From: Pseudomonas sp. PDM16
GTDB lineage: Bacteria; Pseudomonadota; Gammaproteobacteria; Pseudomonadales; Pseudomonadaceae
Length of the DNA stretch: 64,000 bases
Direction of reading: 5' to 3'
NCBI RefSeq assembly: GCF_014851865.1
Contig: NZ_JACVAM010000006.1
Coordinates: 214,681-278,680 of the forward strand
The notes beneath the pieces were generated by a model that saw only the letters and a program-made list of their open reading frames with translations, was not told where the DNA came from and did no database searches. A program made the position numbers and the translations under genes. Every line of letters starts with the position of its first letter. The stretch's first letter is position 1. This document shows positions 33,554-42,700 of the stretch, piece by piece.

Positions 33554-34293
33554 GCACTACAGGATGCTCAGCTAGAGGGGCTTGGGGCTCGTTGATGGGC
33601 TGTTTCTGGCTCAGCTTGTTTAAAACGCCGGCATCGACCTTGCTGTGAGTCGATGAGCCCAGATCAGCGGGGCACGCAGTCGAAACATTTTATTTAGATC
33701 TAGGCCCTAGGCCAAGGTGCGTTGCTTCCTGAGAGCTTGGGTGACCAGGCTTTCCCCACTTACCTAGATAAGCTGCTTGTGTGCAGCCATGTGCATTGGA
33801 GCTCTATCTAAAACTTTTTCAGCCAGTGGTGGGCACCGGGCCGATGATCGCTTCCGGCCGATTCTGTTGAAGAGTCCCGTCGCGGTTTTTGCCCATGAAA
33901 GAGCGTGAGCGACGTTGAAATCTGGTTCGCTCAGAAAATCAAGCAAGCATGCGAAGAATCAGCTTATGGTTCTCAGGCAGGTCTGCCAGCGGCACCAGGA
34001 AGAACAGCCCGATGCCGGCGACTTCTTTACAGGATCATGCGGCGGGTTCGTCAGGCGGGAATTGATCAAGCAGCGCGGTCAGGTCGTCTACCAGACGCTG
34101 ATGACCTGCTGGATTCAGATCCATATTCGTGAGGATGCAAGGTTGCGACATTGCCATTCGCTGTTCCGCTGTTTCATCCCACACCTCTACCTACACGAGG
34201 CGATAGGAACGTAGCGATTTCTAAAGACTCAACTATGTACGGTACCGATCAGTAACGGCGTATAGTTTGTCTCGCTTAGTAAGGGGAGTCGAA
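33554..34293. other. 740-bp gap with a partial MITE copy
   Basis: No supported gene. It contains the truncated mobile repeat at 33856-33936. The part after it (33937-34215) has open frames in two phases without starts or ribosome sites. The last 80 bp form the promoter and leader of the Crp-type regulator, ending in AAGGGGAG. Confidence 0.35.
33856..33936 (-). repeat. Truncated copy of the 186-bp MITE-like element
   Basis: GGCCGATTCTGTTGAAGAG at 33856 and ATGAAAGAGCGTGAGCGACG / TTGAAATCTGGTTCGCTCAG match the right half of the 16864-17049 element in reverse complement. The other end is missing, so this copy is a remnant. Confidence 0.75.
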
Positions 34294-35031
34294 ATGCCCG
34301 CTACTTCTGCACCTCAGCAGAATCACCTGCTAGCAGCCCTCTCCGCTGAAGTGCAGGAGCGCTTGTTCAGTCACTTAGAGCATGTCTCCTTGCCATTGGG
34401 CAAGGTGCTCTACGAATCTGGCGATACCATGCGCCATGTCTACTTTCCGACCGACTCGATCATCTCCCTGCTCTATGTGATGGAAAGTGGCGCATCAGCG
34501 GAAATATCCGTGGTCGGTAACGAGGGGCTAGTCGGAGTGGCTTTGTTCATGGGTGGCGAAAGTACTCCTAGCCGAGCCATCGTCCAAAGCGGGGGCTCTG
34601 GCTATCGACTGCCGGGGCAGCGTCTTAAGGACGAGTTCAATCGACACGGCGAACTGCTGGCGTTAATGCTGCGTTATACCCAGGCGTTAATTACCCAAAT
34701 GTCACAGACCGCAGTCTGCAACAGACACCACTCGATCGACCAGCAGCTGTGCCGCTGGCTCTTGCTATCACTGGATAGGCTACCAGGCAACCAGTTGACC
34801 ATGACTCAGGAGCTGATCGCCAATATGCTCGGCGTCCGTCGAGAAGGCGTCACCGAGGCCGCCGGCAAGCTACAGCGCCAGGGCGTGATTGAGTACAGCC
34901 GAGGACATATCAACGTGCTCGATCGGCGCAGGCTTGAGCAACTGAGCTGTGAGTGCTACGCCGTGGTGAAGAGAGAAACCGACCGGCTGCTGCCTTATAC
35001 CTTGCGCAATGCAAATACAGAGCGCAGATGA
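34294..35031 (+). CDS. Crp/Fnr-family transcriptional regulator (copy 1)
   Basis: A 245-residue regulator. The N-terminal cyclic-nucleotide-binding-like beta roll (residues of about 15-130) has GKVLYESGDTMRHVYFPTDS and VGNEGLVGVALFMGG. This subgroup lacks the usual cAMP-binding Arg-Ser pattern, so the ligand is uncertain. The C-terminal HTH is LTMTQELIANMLGVRREGVTEAAGKLQRQGV. The ATG at 34294 follows AAGGGGAG. It is followed 145 bp later by a paralogue and then by a convergent GGDEF/EAL gene. It probably controls the nearby stress genes (inference). Confidence 0.85.
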   Translation: MPATSAPQQNHLLAALSAEVQERLFSHLEHVSLPLGKVLYESGDTMRHVYFPTDSIISLLYVMESGASAEISVVGNEGLVGVALFMGGESTPSRAIVQSGGSGYRLPGQRLKDEFNRHGELLALMLRYTQALITQMSQTAVCNRHHSIDQQLCRWLLLSLDRLPGNQLTMTQELIANMLGVRREGVTEAAGKLQRQGVIEYSRGHINVLDRRRLEQLSCECYAVVKRETDRLLPYTLRNANTERR

Positions 35032-35176
35032 TCCCAACTCACAGCCCCAGTGATAAAGATAAGTAAGGTGTTGTAGCGAACAGAGCCAGGAGACTCTGTC
35101 GAGCAAACTGCAGGAACGGGATTGTAACGCACCTTTCCCGCGCCCTAGCCGGCCCTCTGTGCTGCGGGACAACGTC

Positions 35177-35899
35177 ATGTCAGCCGACCCTTCTCCGCCC
35201 AATCTGCTGCTCAACCACCTGCCCAGCAAAGAACTTAAACGCGTCCTGATGCACTGCGAATCGGTGAAGCTAGAGTTCGGCAACATCCTGTGCGAGACCA
35301 CTCAGCCTTTCTGCCATCTGTACTTCCCCCTCAACAGCTTCATCTCTGTGGTAACCACATTGAGACAACACCGCCCCTTGGAGCTCAGCCTGATCGGTAA
35401 CGAAGGCATGCTGGGCGCAACCCTGGCTCTGGGCATCGATTCTGCCCCCAACCATGCAGTGGTTCAGGGGAGCGGCAGCGCCCTACGCATCAGCGCCATG
35501 CAATTAAATAGGGCACTGTGCGAATGTCCTACGCTACGGCGAACCCTGAACCGCTACCTCTACGTGATGCTGACGCAACTATCTCAGAATGCAGCTTGCG
35601 GACACTTTCATGAACTTGAACCAAGACTGGCCAAATGGCTACTGATGGCTCATGACCGGGCGCATTCAGATCGCTTTTATCTGACTCATGAATATCTGGC
35701 GGACATGCTCGGTGTTCGTCGAAGCGGAGTCACCATTGCCGCCGGTGCTCTACAGCTACGCCAGCTGATTCGATACAGACGCGGACAGATCACCATCCTT
35801 GACCGCCCAGGCCTTGAAGCAACCGCCTGCGAATGCTACGCAGCGCTATGCGAAGGCTACACACGCCTGCTTGCAGCTTCGCCCGCAGCTACAACCTAG
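35177..35899 (+). CDS. Crp/Fnr-family transcriptional regulator (copy 2)
   Basis: A 240-residue paralogue of the preceding regulator, with the same layout: FGNILCETTQPFCHLYFPLN, IGNEGMLGATLALG, a long linking helix and the HTH FYLTHEYLADMLGVRRSGVT. The order and spacing of motifs match copy 1, but identity is moderate, so the duplication is old. The ATG is at 35177; a GTG/TTG extension lies 18 bp upstream. The stop overlaps the 3' end of the convergent GGDEF/EAL gene by 4 bp. The DNA target and ligand are unknown. Confidence 0.85.
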   Translation: MSADPSPPNLLLNHLPSKELKRVLMHCESVKLEFGNILCETTQPFCHLYFPLNSFISVVTTLRQHRPLELSLIGNEGMLGATLALGIDSAPNHAVVQGSGSALRISAMQLNRALCECPTLRRTLNRYLYVMLTQLSQNAACGHFHELEPRLAKWLLMAHDRAHSDRFYLTHEYLADMLGVRRSGVTIAAGALQLRQLIRYRRGQITILDRPGLEATACECYAALCEGYTRLLAASPAATT

Positions 35900-38007
35900 A
35901 CTCTTGCGCGACCGCGGCGCATAACTGGTTCTAGGTGGGGGCCAATCCGCAGGAGGGCAGTAAATGGCTCACTGGCTAGAGCGCGGTAAAGAAAATCCCC
36001 CTGCCCTTCCTGACATAGCTCGCTCAGTAGAAAAGCCATCTGCGCCTCGTCCTCTACACCCTCGGCAACGACCTGGTATCTGAGACTTGCGCCCACGGCT
36101 ATCACCGCTCTAGCTATGCGTCCGTTATCTTCGCTGATCGCATGCACACAGGACTGATCAATCTTCACTACATCGATAGGGAACTTCAGCAGGTAGCTCA
36201 AGCTGGTGTAGCCAGTACCAAAGTCGTCCATGGCCAGCTGCACGCCGATGCTCTTGAGGTGACGCAAAATTTCCACGCTGATATCGACATCGTGCAGCAA
36301 CGCAACTTCAGTAAGTTCTAGTTGCAGACAAGTGGGCGACAGACCAGTCTCGGCGAGAACAGCTTGAACACCAGAAACGAAGTCCGGATGGCGCAGCTCC
36401 AACGCGCAGACATTTACCGCGATGGATGGCAGGTCCAGCCCTTGGTCCTGCCAATACTTGGCCTGGCGACAGGCTTCACGCAGCACCCAACGGCCAATCG
36501 GCACGATCAATCCACACTCTTCGGCGACTGACAAGAAGTGCTCCGGCAGGGTGACGCCCCATTGAGGATGCAGCCAACGCAGCAGAGCCTCGGCACCAGT
36601 GACAGCACCTGTCTTCAGGTTGAGCTTGGGCTGATAGTGGAGCATAAACTCGCGTCGCTCCATCGCCTGCAACAGGTTGCGCTCGATAACCTGCCGCTCG
36701 ACCGCGCGCACGTTCATCTCCCGCTGGAAGAACTGGTAGTTGTTTCGCCCGGCTCTCTTGGCGTGATACATCGCCGTGTCTGCATTCCTCAGCAACTCAT
36801 CGGCGTTGTCAGCGTCTGCTGGATACACGCTGATACCGATGCTGCAAGTCATGCGTAACTCCTGTTCGTCAATGAGGTGCGGTGTTGATAATGCAGCAAT
36901 CATCTTGTGTGCAATGACGCTGGCATCCTGCATGTCACGCCCCTCCGTCAACAACACTACGAACTCGTCTCCACCATTGCGGCTCACCGTATCCGAGCTA
37001 CGCACGCAAGCTAACAAGCGATGAGCCACCGACTGCAACAGTTGATCTCCGGCAGCATGACCTAGAGAGTCGTTGATGCATTTGAAGCGATCCAGGTCGA
37101 GGAATATCAGCGCAATGGCATTGCCACTACGCCCAGCCAGAGTGATCGCTTGGGCAATGCGGTCGTTGAGCAGTACCCGATTAGGCAATCCGGTAAGGAA
37201 ATCATGCTGGGCCAGATAGGCCATACGGGTAGCCATGGCACGCGTCTCAGAGACGTCATGGAACACCACTACTGCCCCGCTGATCTGGCCACGAGGATCG
37301 ACAATCGGCGCGGAGGAGTCTTCGATCGCCAGGTTGCTGCCATCCCGGCGCACTAACATAGTGCCAACAGTCATGCCCACTGGCTGTTTCTGTTCGAGTA
37401 CACGCCTTACAGGGTTGACTGCTGCCGTAGCTGTTTCGCCATCGACCATATGCATTACATGATCAATGGGCTGACCACGCGCATCATCGCGCAACCACCC
37501 AGTCATGTGCTCCGCAGCCACATTTAGGTAATCGACGTTACCCTGCATATCCGTGCCGATGACAGCATCGCTTATTGAATTGAGGGTCAATTCCGCGCGT
37601 GCTCGCTCAAGCCCAAGGTTCGACTCAGCCGCTGTACGCTGAATAATGTGGCGTAGCGACTGAGCTACCAAGTAGCTAGCAAATACGCCCTTCAACAAAT
37701 AACCCTGGGCACCGACCTCCAACGTCTGCAGTGCCAAAGCTTCATCCTCGGGCATACACAGAGTCATGATTGGCACTCGCGGTGCGACGGCGAATAACCT
37801 TTTGAAGGTATCGATACCTTGGCTATCGGGTAGAGCAAGATCGAGGAGAACCGCGTCGATGCCGCTAGTCTGCATACGAGTTAGCGCCGCAGATAACAAT
37901 CTGACCCGCTCACTATCAAAGGGGCCATCCGCGGCGTCCCCGAGCATTCCCAGCAAGCTACAGCAATCTACGGCATCCGCAGTGACGATCAGAACCCGAT
38001 AGGTCAT
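35896..38007 (-). CDS. Response regulator with REC-PAS-GGDEF-EAL domains (c-di-GMP enzyme)
   Basis: A 703-residue protein. The REC domain covers about 1-120, with the phospho-acceptor Asp in DAVLLDLALPDSQG. PAS covers about 130-255, GGDEF about 265-425, and EAL about 440-690. The diguanylate cyclase motif GGDEF is intact and has an RSSD inhibitory site five residues before it. The phosphodiesterase motif is present as EALLRW, with DDFGTGYTSLSYL and EGVEDE, so both activities may exist. The last part is divergent (CQEGQGDFLYRAL). It is followed 6 bp upstream in the operon by an OmpA lipoprotein gene. No cognate histidine kinase is in the window. Confidence 0.92.
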   Translation of the reverse strand: MTYRVLIVTADAVDCCSLLGMLGDAADGPFDSERVRLLSAALTRMQTSGIDAVLLDLALPDSQGIDTFKRLFAVAPRVPIMTLCMPEDEALALQTLEVGAQGYLLKGVFASYLVAQSLRHIIQRTAAESNLGLERARAELTLNSISDAVIGTDMQGNVDYLNVAAEHMTGWLRDDARGQPIDHVMHMVDGETATAAVNPVRRVLEQKQPVGMTVGTMLVRRDGSNLAIEDSSAPIVDPRGQISGAVVVFHDVSETRAMATRMAYLAQHDFLTGLPNRVLLNDRIAQAITLAGRSGNAIALIFLDLDRFKCINDSLGHAAGDQLLQSVAHRLLACVRSSDTVSRNGGDEFVVLLTEGRDMQDASVIAHKMIAALSTPHLIDEQELRMTCSIGISVYPADADNADELLRNADTAMYHAKRAGRNNYQFFQREMNVRAVERQVIERNLLQAMERREFMLHYQPKLNLKTGAVTGAEALLRWLHPQWGVTLPEHFLSVAEECGLIVPIGRWVLREACRQAKYWQDQGLDLPSIAVNVCALELRHPDFVSGVQAVLAETGLSPTCLQLELTEVALLHDVDISVEILRHLKSIGVQLAMDDFGTGYTSLSYLLKFPIDVVKIDQSCVHAISEDNGRIARAVIAVGASLRYQVVAEGVEDEAQMAFLLSELCQEGQGDFLYRALASEPFTALLRIGPHLEPVMRRGRARV

Positions 38008-38013
38008 GACGTG

Positions 38014-38718
38014 TCACCTGTTCAGCACTGCGCTAGAGGTGGTACGAAGGAAAACCTCAACTCGCCGGTTCATCTGCCGACCAAATGCCGACTTGTTGTC
38101 TGCCACAGGAGAGGCTTCTCCTTTTCCCCGTGTGCTCAAACGATCTGTAGAGATACCTTGCTCCTGCAGGTAGAACATCACCGTATCAGCACGCCTCTGC
38201 GAAAGATTGATATTAGCGGCCGCTCTACCGATATTGTCAGTGTGCCCTTCAATCAGCACGTCGCGATCTGGATGTTGCAAGAGGAAGACCACAAGCTTTC
38301 CGAGACTGCTAGTGGTATCGGCTCGTAGCTCGGCACGTCCGCTGGCGAACAGCAGATCTCCAAAAATCACCGTCGGGTTCGCCCCAGCTTGTCCGGAAAT
38401 CAGCTCATTGTGCGACCTACGCTGATCCTCATAGAAGCTCGCCTGAGCATAGGCCCTAGCGATCTCAACCTTGCGGTCGGCCACTATCACCAGATGCTGC
38501 CCCAAGTTCTTATCCCCGATAGGTTGCTCAGCCGCTGCTACAGCCCTCTCCGCTTCTTTCATAGCTGACACCGCTCGGCCGGTGAGGCGAGGATCGTCCT
38601 GTAACAAGCTCAGCCTATCGCGTACACCTACAGCACCTTGCGGCATACTCGGCTCTGCGACACAACCTGAGATAGCCAGGACGATGGTTGCCGTAATCAA
38701 CAGATACTCAACGTTCAT
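38014..38718 (-). CDS. OmpA-family lipoprotein (DUF4398 plus OmpA C-terminal domain)
   Basis: A 234-residue lipoprotein with signal MNVEYLLITATIVLAISGC (Cys19). The N-terminal half is a DUF4398-like helical region (AVSAMKEAERAVAAAEQ, then VADRKVEIARAYAQASF). The C-terminal half is the OmpA peptidoglycan-binding domain: FASGRAELRADTTSSL, IEGHTDNIGRAAANINLSQR and NRRVEVFL. It should tether the outer membrane to murein. The ATG overlaps the stop of the upstream DUF4398 gene (ATGA), and the gene precedes the GGDEF/EAL gene, so the three form one unit. Confidence 0.88.
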   Translation of the reverse strand: MNVEYLLITATIVLAISGCVAEPSMPQGAVGVRDRLSLLQDDPRLTGRAVSAMKEAERAVAAAEQPIGDKNLGQHLVIVADRKVEIARAYAQASFYEDQRRSHNELISGQAGANPTVIFGDLLFASGRAELRADTTSSLGKLVVFLLQHPDRDVLIEGHTDNIGRAAANINLSQRRADTVMFYLQEQGISTDRLSTRGKGEASPVADNKSAFGRQMNRRVEVFLRTTSSAVLNR

Positions 38719-38972
38719 TGCTGCTCTCCCATGTTGCTATTGAACAACTCGTAACTGGCAGATTGAGCAACGGCAAGCCGCTCTCTGGCCAGGGCCAACT
38801 CGGCTTCGGCACTCGCCTGCTCCGCCAGGCGTTCGGCCAGAAGCATCTCTCCCATCGCCACCTCCGAGTGGGCGGCGCTCAACCTCTCGCGAGCCACTTC
38901 CAGCTCTGGCGCAGCAAATTCGGCAATCTGCTCTTGCTCGGCATAGCTAATCGCCAGTTGAGCGTTATGCAA
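38715..38972 (-). CDS. DUF4398-domain protein, probably a lipoprotein interrupted by a stop codon
   Basis: An 85-residue helical DUF4398 domain (HNAQLAISYAEQEQIAEFAA, then LAERLAEQASAEAELALARE). The only start is a TTG without a ribosome site. Directly upstream and in the same frame lies a lipoprotein signal (LTVTLSLAIACGLLVSGC, then AVPAQSPS), followed by one TAA at about 38978 and then this domain. The parent gene was therefore probably a DUF4398 lipoprotein of about 110 residues reaching to at least 39050, now broken by a nonsense codon or a sequence error. It is coupled to the OmpA gene by ATGA. Confidence 0.6.
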   Translation of the reverse strand: MHNAQLAISYAEQEQIAEFAAPELEVARERLSAAHSEVAMGEMLLAERLAEQASAEAELALARERLAVAQSASYELFNSNMGEQQ

Positions 38973-39136
38973 AGCTTAACTGGGCGACTGAGCAGGCACG
39001 GCACAACCACTTACAAGTAATCCACAAGCAATTGCCAGGCTTAACGTCACCGTAAGGCAATGGCTTTGCCAGGCAACCTGAGCGCCACAGCCTTACGGAT
39101 TTGGCCTGCCCCATGTACAGCCCGCGAGAAGAAAAC

Positions 39137-39352
39137 TCATGGGTATCCAGGTTCGTGATCACCCACATCCACTACCGATTGAAGGCAGGTGTATTGCCGC
39201 TCATTTGAGGGGCTTTCTATCGGGGGCTCAACTTCAGGCGGAGCGGGGCTATGAGGCTCGGGGATCTCGTTGGGTAAAGGTTGGAAGTCAGGGGCGGTCT
39301 GAGTCGATTCGGTATCTATGTCCGAAATGTCCGGCTCAATAGATCTGTTCAT
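39137..39352 (-). CDS. Small proline/glutamate-rich protein (71 aa)
   Basis: A 71-residue acidic, likely disordered protein. The body is rich in Pro, Glu and Ser (LPNEIPEPHSPAPPEVEPPI). The ATG has an excellent AGGAGGTAATC ribosome site, which makes it credible. No signal peptide or membrane segment. It resembles in composition the small proteins at 48975 and 51317 of the same module, although I see no alignable sequence. Function unknown. Confidence 0.6.
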   Translation of the reverse strand: MNRSIEPDISDIDTESTQTAPDFQPLPNEIPEPHSPAPPEVEPPIESPSNERQYTCLQSVVDVGDHEPGYP

Positions 39353-39765
39353 GATTACCTCCTGTACGGCTCGTGAGCTCGACTAGGGGATGGCTTGAGG
39401 AGATACACGATGGCATCCATGTTTGATAAATGTCCGTACGCTGACGCGCATAGCGCTGAATAGCCGCGTATTCGGCCCAAAGTGTCCGATTGGGCCGTAC
39501 TGGCTTGTCGAGTGATCTAGGCCGTGTCGAGACAGCCGATAGGGAGCTACCGCGCATGCGCCTAATGGAGCAATCCGACTGTCCGATATTGCCCAGTGTC
39601 AGCAGCTAGCACCCCGATTACCTAACTCATCTGCAGGACTTATGTGCGCTATCGGACAGACCACGGCAACAGATCTACGCAGACTCGGTGCTGAGCTACG
39701 CCATCCCGTTGCCCCATGTGCGCTCTCGCAGGTCGCCGAAAACCGGCGTAGCAGCCAAGGAAACA
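39353..39765. other. Promoter region of the beta-glucan synthase gene (413 bp)
   Basis: A gene-free region between the divergent 39137 gene and the synthase. No sigma-70 box stands out by eye. GTCCGATTGGGCC and similar GTCCGATA tracts recur (39484-39660), which could be operator-like. Confidence 0.3.
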
Positions 39766-42700
39766 ATGCCTAACATATGGCTCCGCGTTTTCTCTCGACT
39801 ACGCAGTACTCCACGTAAATTTACCTACGAACCTGTGCTGCGCGCCGAGTTGTTCAGCGCTGAGCAGATGTCCACCCACGGCCACCAGCTAGCCACGCAG
39901 CACAAGCTAAGCCCCAGGGCTGCATCCTCTGCGCTACTGGTACGCCTCGATGATAACGAAGCGCTGCTGGTGCATAGCTGTACCTTACTCAGCGAGGTCC
40001 CACCAACCACGCGGCGCGCTACCCCAGCGGCCGAATGGTTGCTAGACAACTTTTATCTGATTGAGGAGCAGATCCGCACTGCACGAAAGCACCTACCCCG
40101 TGGTTACAGCCGCGAGCTGCCGAGGCTGGCAGAAGGACCATCAAGCGGCCTGCCTCGGGTCTATGACATCGCCCTGGAGACCATCTCACATGGTGACGGT
40201 CGCGTTGACAGTGAAAGCCTGCGCCGCTTTGTCGCGTCGTACCAATCCGCAACACCGCTAACCCTCGGGGAGCTATGGGCTATCCCGATCATGTTGCGCT
40301 TAGCTCTCATCGAAAACTTGCGCCGCGTGGCTTCAAGGGTGATGGCCAACTGGGACGACCGCAACTTGGCCAACGACTGGGCTGACCGCCTGCACGAAAC
40401 CGCCGAGCGCGACGCCAAGAGTGTACTGTTGACAGTTGCCGACATGGCTCGCTCGCAACCGCCAATGACCAGCTCATTCGTTGCCGAACTGGCCAGGCGC
40501 CTGCAGGGTCAGAGCCCCGCACTTATCTTGCCATTGACCTGGATCGAACAGACGCTTGCCGAAAGCGGTTTGAACATTGAGCGCCTGGTGCAGCTGGACG
40601 CCCAACAGCAGGCTGCTGAGCAGGTGTCCATCAGTAACAGCATCAACAGCCTGCGCAAACTATCCGCTATTGACTGGCGCGGCTTTGTCGAAAGCATGAG
40701 CCGCGTCGAGCAAGCGCTTCTGGAAGATCCTGCACAGCTCTATTTGGGCATGGACTTCGCCACCCGCGACCATTACCGCCACGTAGTCGAACGCTTAGCC
40801 AAGCACTGCGAGCATGCAGAAGAGACCATCGCCCGCACCGCCGTCGACCTAGCCGGTAATGCTGGCACAGGCCCACAAGCACATGTCGGCTTCTATCTAT
40901 TGGGCCAAGGATTGGGGGATCTAGAACGATGCCTCAACGCCCGTGTACCGCTGGCCGAAACTTGGCAGCGCCTGCTGCGCCGTTCGCCACTGGCCTTTTT
41001 TCTCATCCCGGTTCTGACCCTAAGCATACTTCTGGCCTGGCCCTTCCTCGCCGTGGCCCAGGCTAATGGCATGAGTGGCGGCCTATTGGTCCTACTCGGG
41101 GTACCAGCTCTATTGATGACCAGTTGCCTAGCCTTAGGGCTGGTGAACTGGTTGGTGACTCTAACCGTGACTCCGCACACTCTTCCGCGCCTGGACTATA
41201 GCGATGGCATTCCCGAGCAGGCATGCACTCTGGTGGTGGTGCCCACCCTGATGGGAAGCGTGAGGGATATCGAAGACCTTGTGGAAGACCTGGAGGTACG
41301 TTTCCTGGCCAACCGCGATACCAACCTGCACTTCGCTCTGCTCACAGACTTCATGGACGCACCGAGCGAAGTATTGGAACAAGATGCAATCCTGCTTCTA
41401 CTCGCACGCAAGCAGATCGAGGCACTCAACAACAAGTACCCATCGGCCGGCGCCGAGCGGTTCTATCTCTTGCATCGCCCGCGGCGCTGGAATCCAAGCG
41501 AAGGCGTATGGATGGGACATGAGCGAAAACGCGGCAAGCTAGCCGCGCTGAATGCCCTGCTGCGAGGACGGGGTCATGACGAATTTAAGCTGATTGTCGG
41601 CGACATCGCCGCCTTGCCGCAGATACGCTACGTTATCAGCCTGGATACTGACACTCAGCTGCCGCGCGATGTTGCCCGGCAACTGGTAGGCGCGCTAGCT
41701 CATCCACTTAACCAAGCCACTTTCGACCCCACACGGGGCAAAATCACCAGCGGCTACGCCATCCTTCAACCACGAATCGGCATCAGTTTGCCGAGCACCG
41801 CACGTTCGATCTATGCCCAACTGTTCGGCAGCGAGGCTGGGGTCGATCCCTACACACGCGCTGTATCCGACGTGTATCAGGACCTGTTCCAGCAGGGCTC
41901 ATTCATTGGCAAGGGTATCTACGCGGTGGACGCCTTCGAGCAAGCACTGGAAGGCTGCTTCCCAGACAACTGGATACTCAGCCACGACTTGATCGAGGGC
42001 TGCTTTGCGCGCTCCGGCCTGCTCAGCGACGTGCAGCTATACGAGGAGCACCCTGCCCGCTACAGCGCCGACTGCAAACGCAGACATCGCTGGATTCGCG
42101 GCGACTGGCAGTTACTACCATGGCTGCTGCCGTGGACGCCGAAACTACAAGGTGGTCTACAGCGCAATCGCCTTGGTGCCCTAGCGCAGTGGAAGATTTT
42201 CGACAACCTGCGCCGCAGCCTAGAGCCAGCGGCGTTTCTTGCAATGCTGCTGTGGGGCTGGCTCGGTGTAGATCAAGCACCGCTCTGGACCCTGGCAGTA
42301 CTCAGCCTCGTGCTAACCCAACCGTTGCTAGGCACATTGCTGGAGCTACTGCGTAAACCCCATGAAATTTCCCTCGGTCAGCACTTACGGGCAACCTCGC
42401 ACTCGGCAGCATTGCAGTTCGGCCGAGCGCTGTTGGCACTGGTGTGGCTGCCCTTCGAGACCTTACTCAGCTTGGACGCCATTGCCCGCACCCTGTGGCG
42501 CATACTGATCACTCGTAGCCACCTGCTGCAATGGAGTCCTTCACGGGAAGTGGAACGCAGCAGCCGCAACGATCTTCTTGACTTGTATCAGTTGATGTGG
42601 GTCGCCCCCGCACTAGCTCTGGTTTGTGCTGCAGTGCTTCTGCCCCACCCCATTGTTCTAGCGCTGGCGAGCCCGTTGCTTCTGCTGTGGCTGATCAGCC

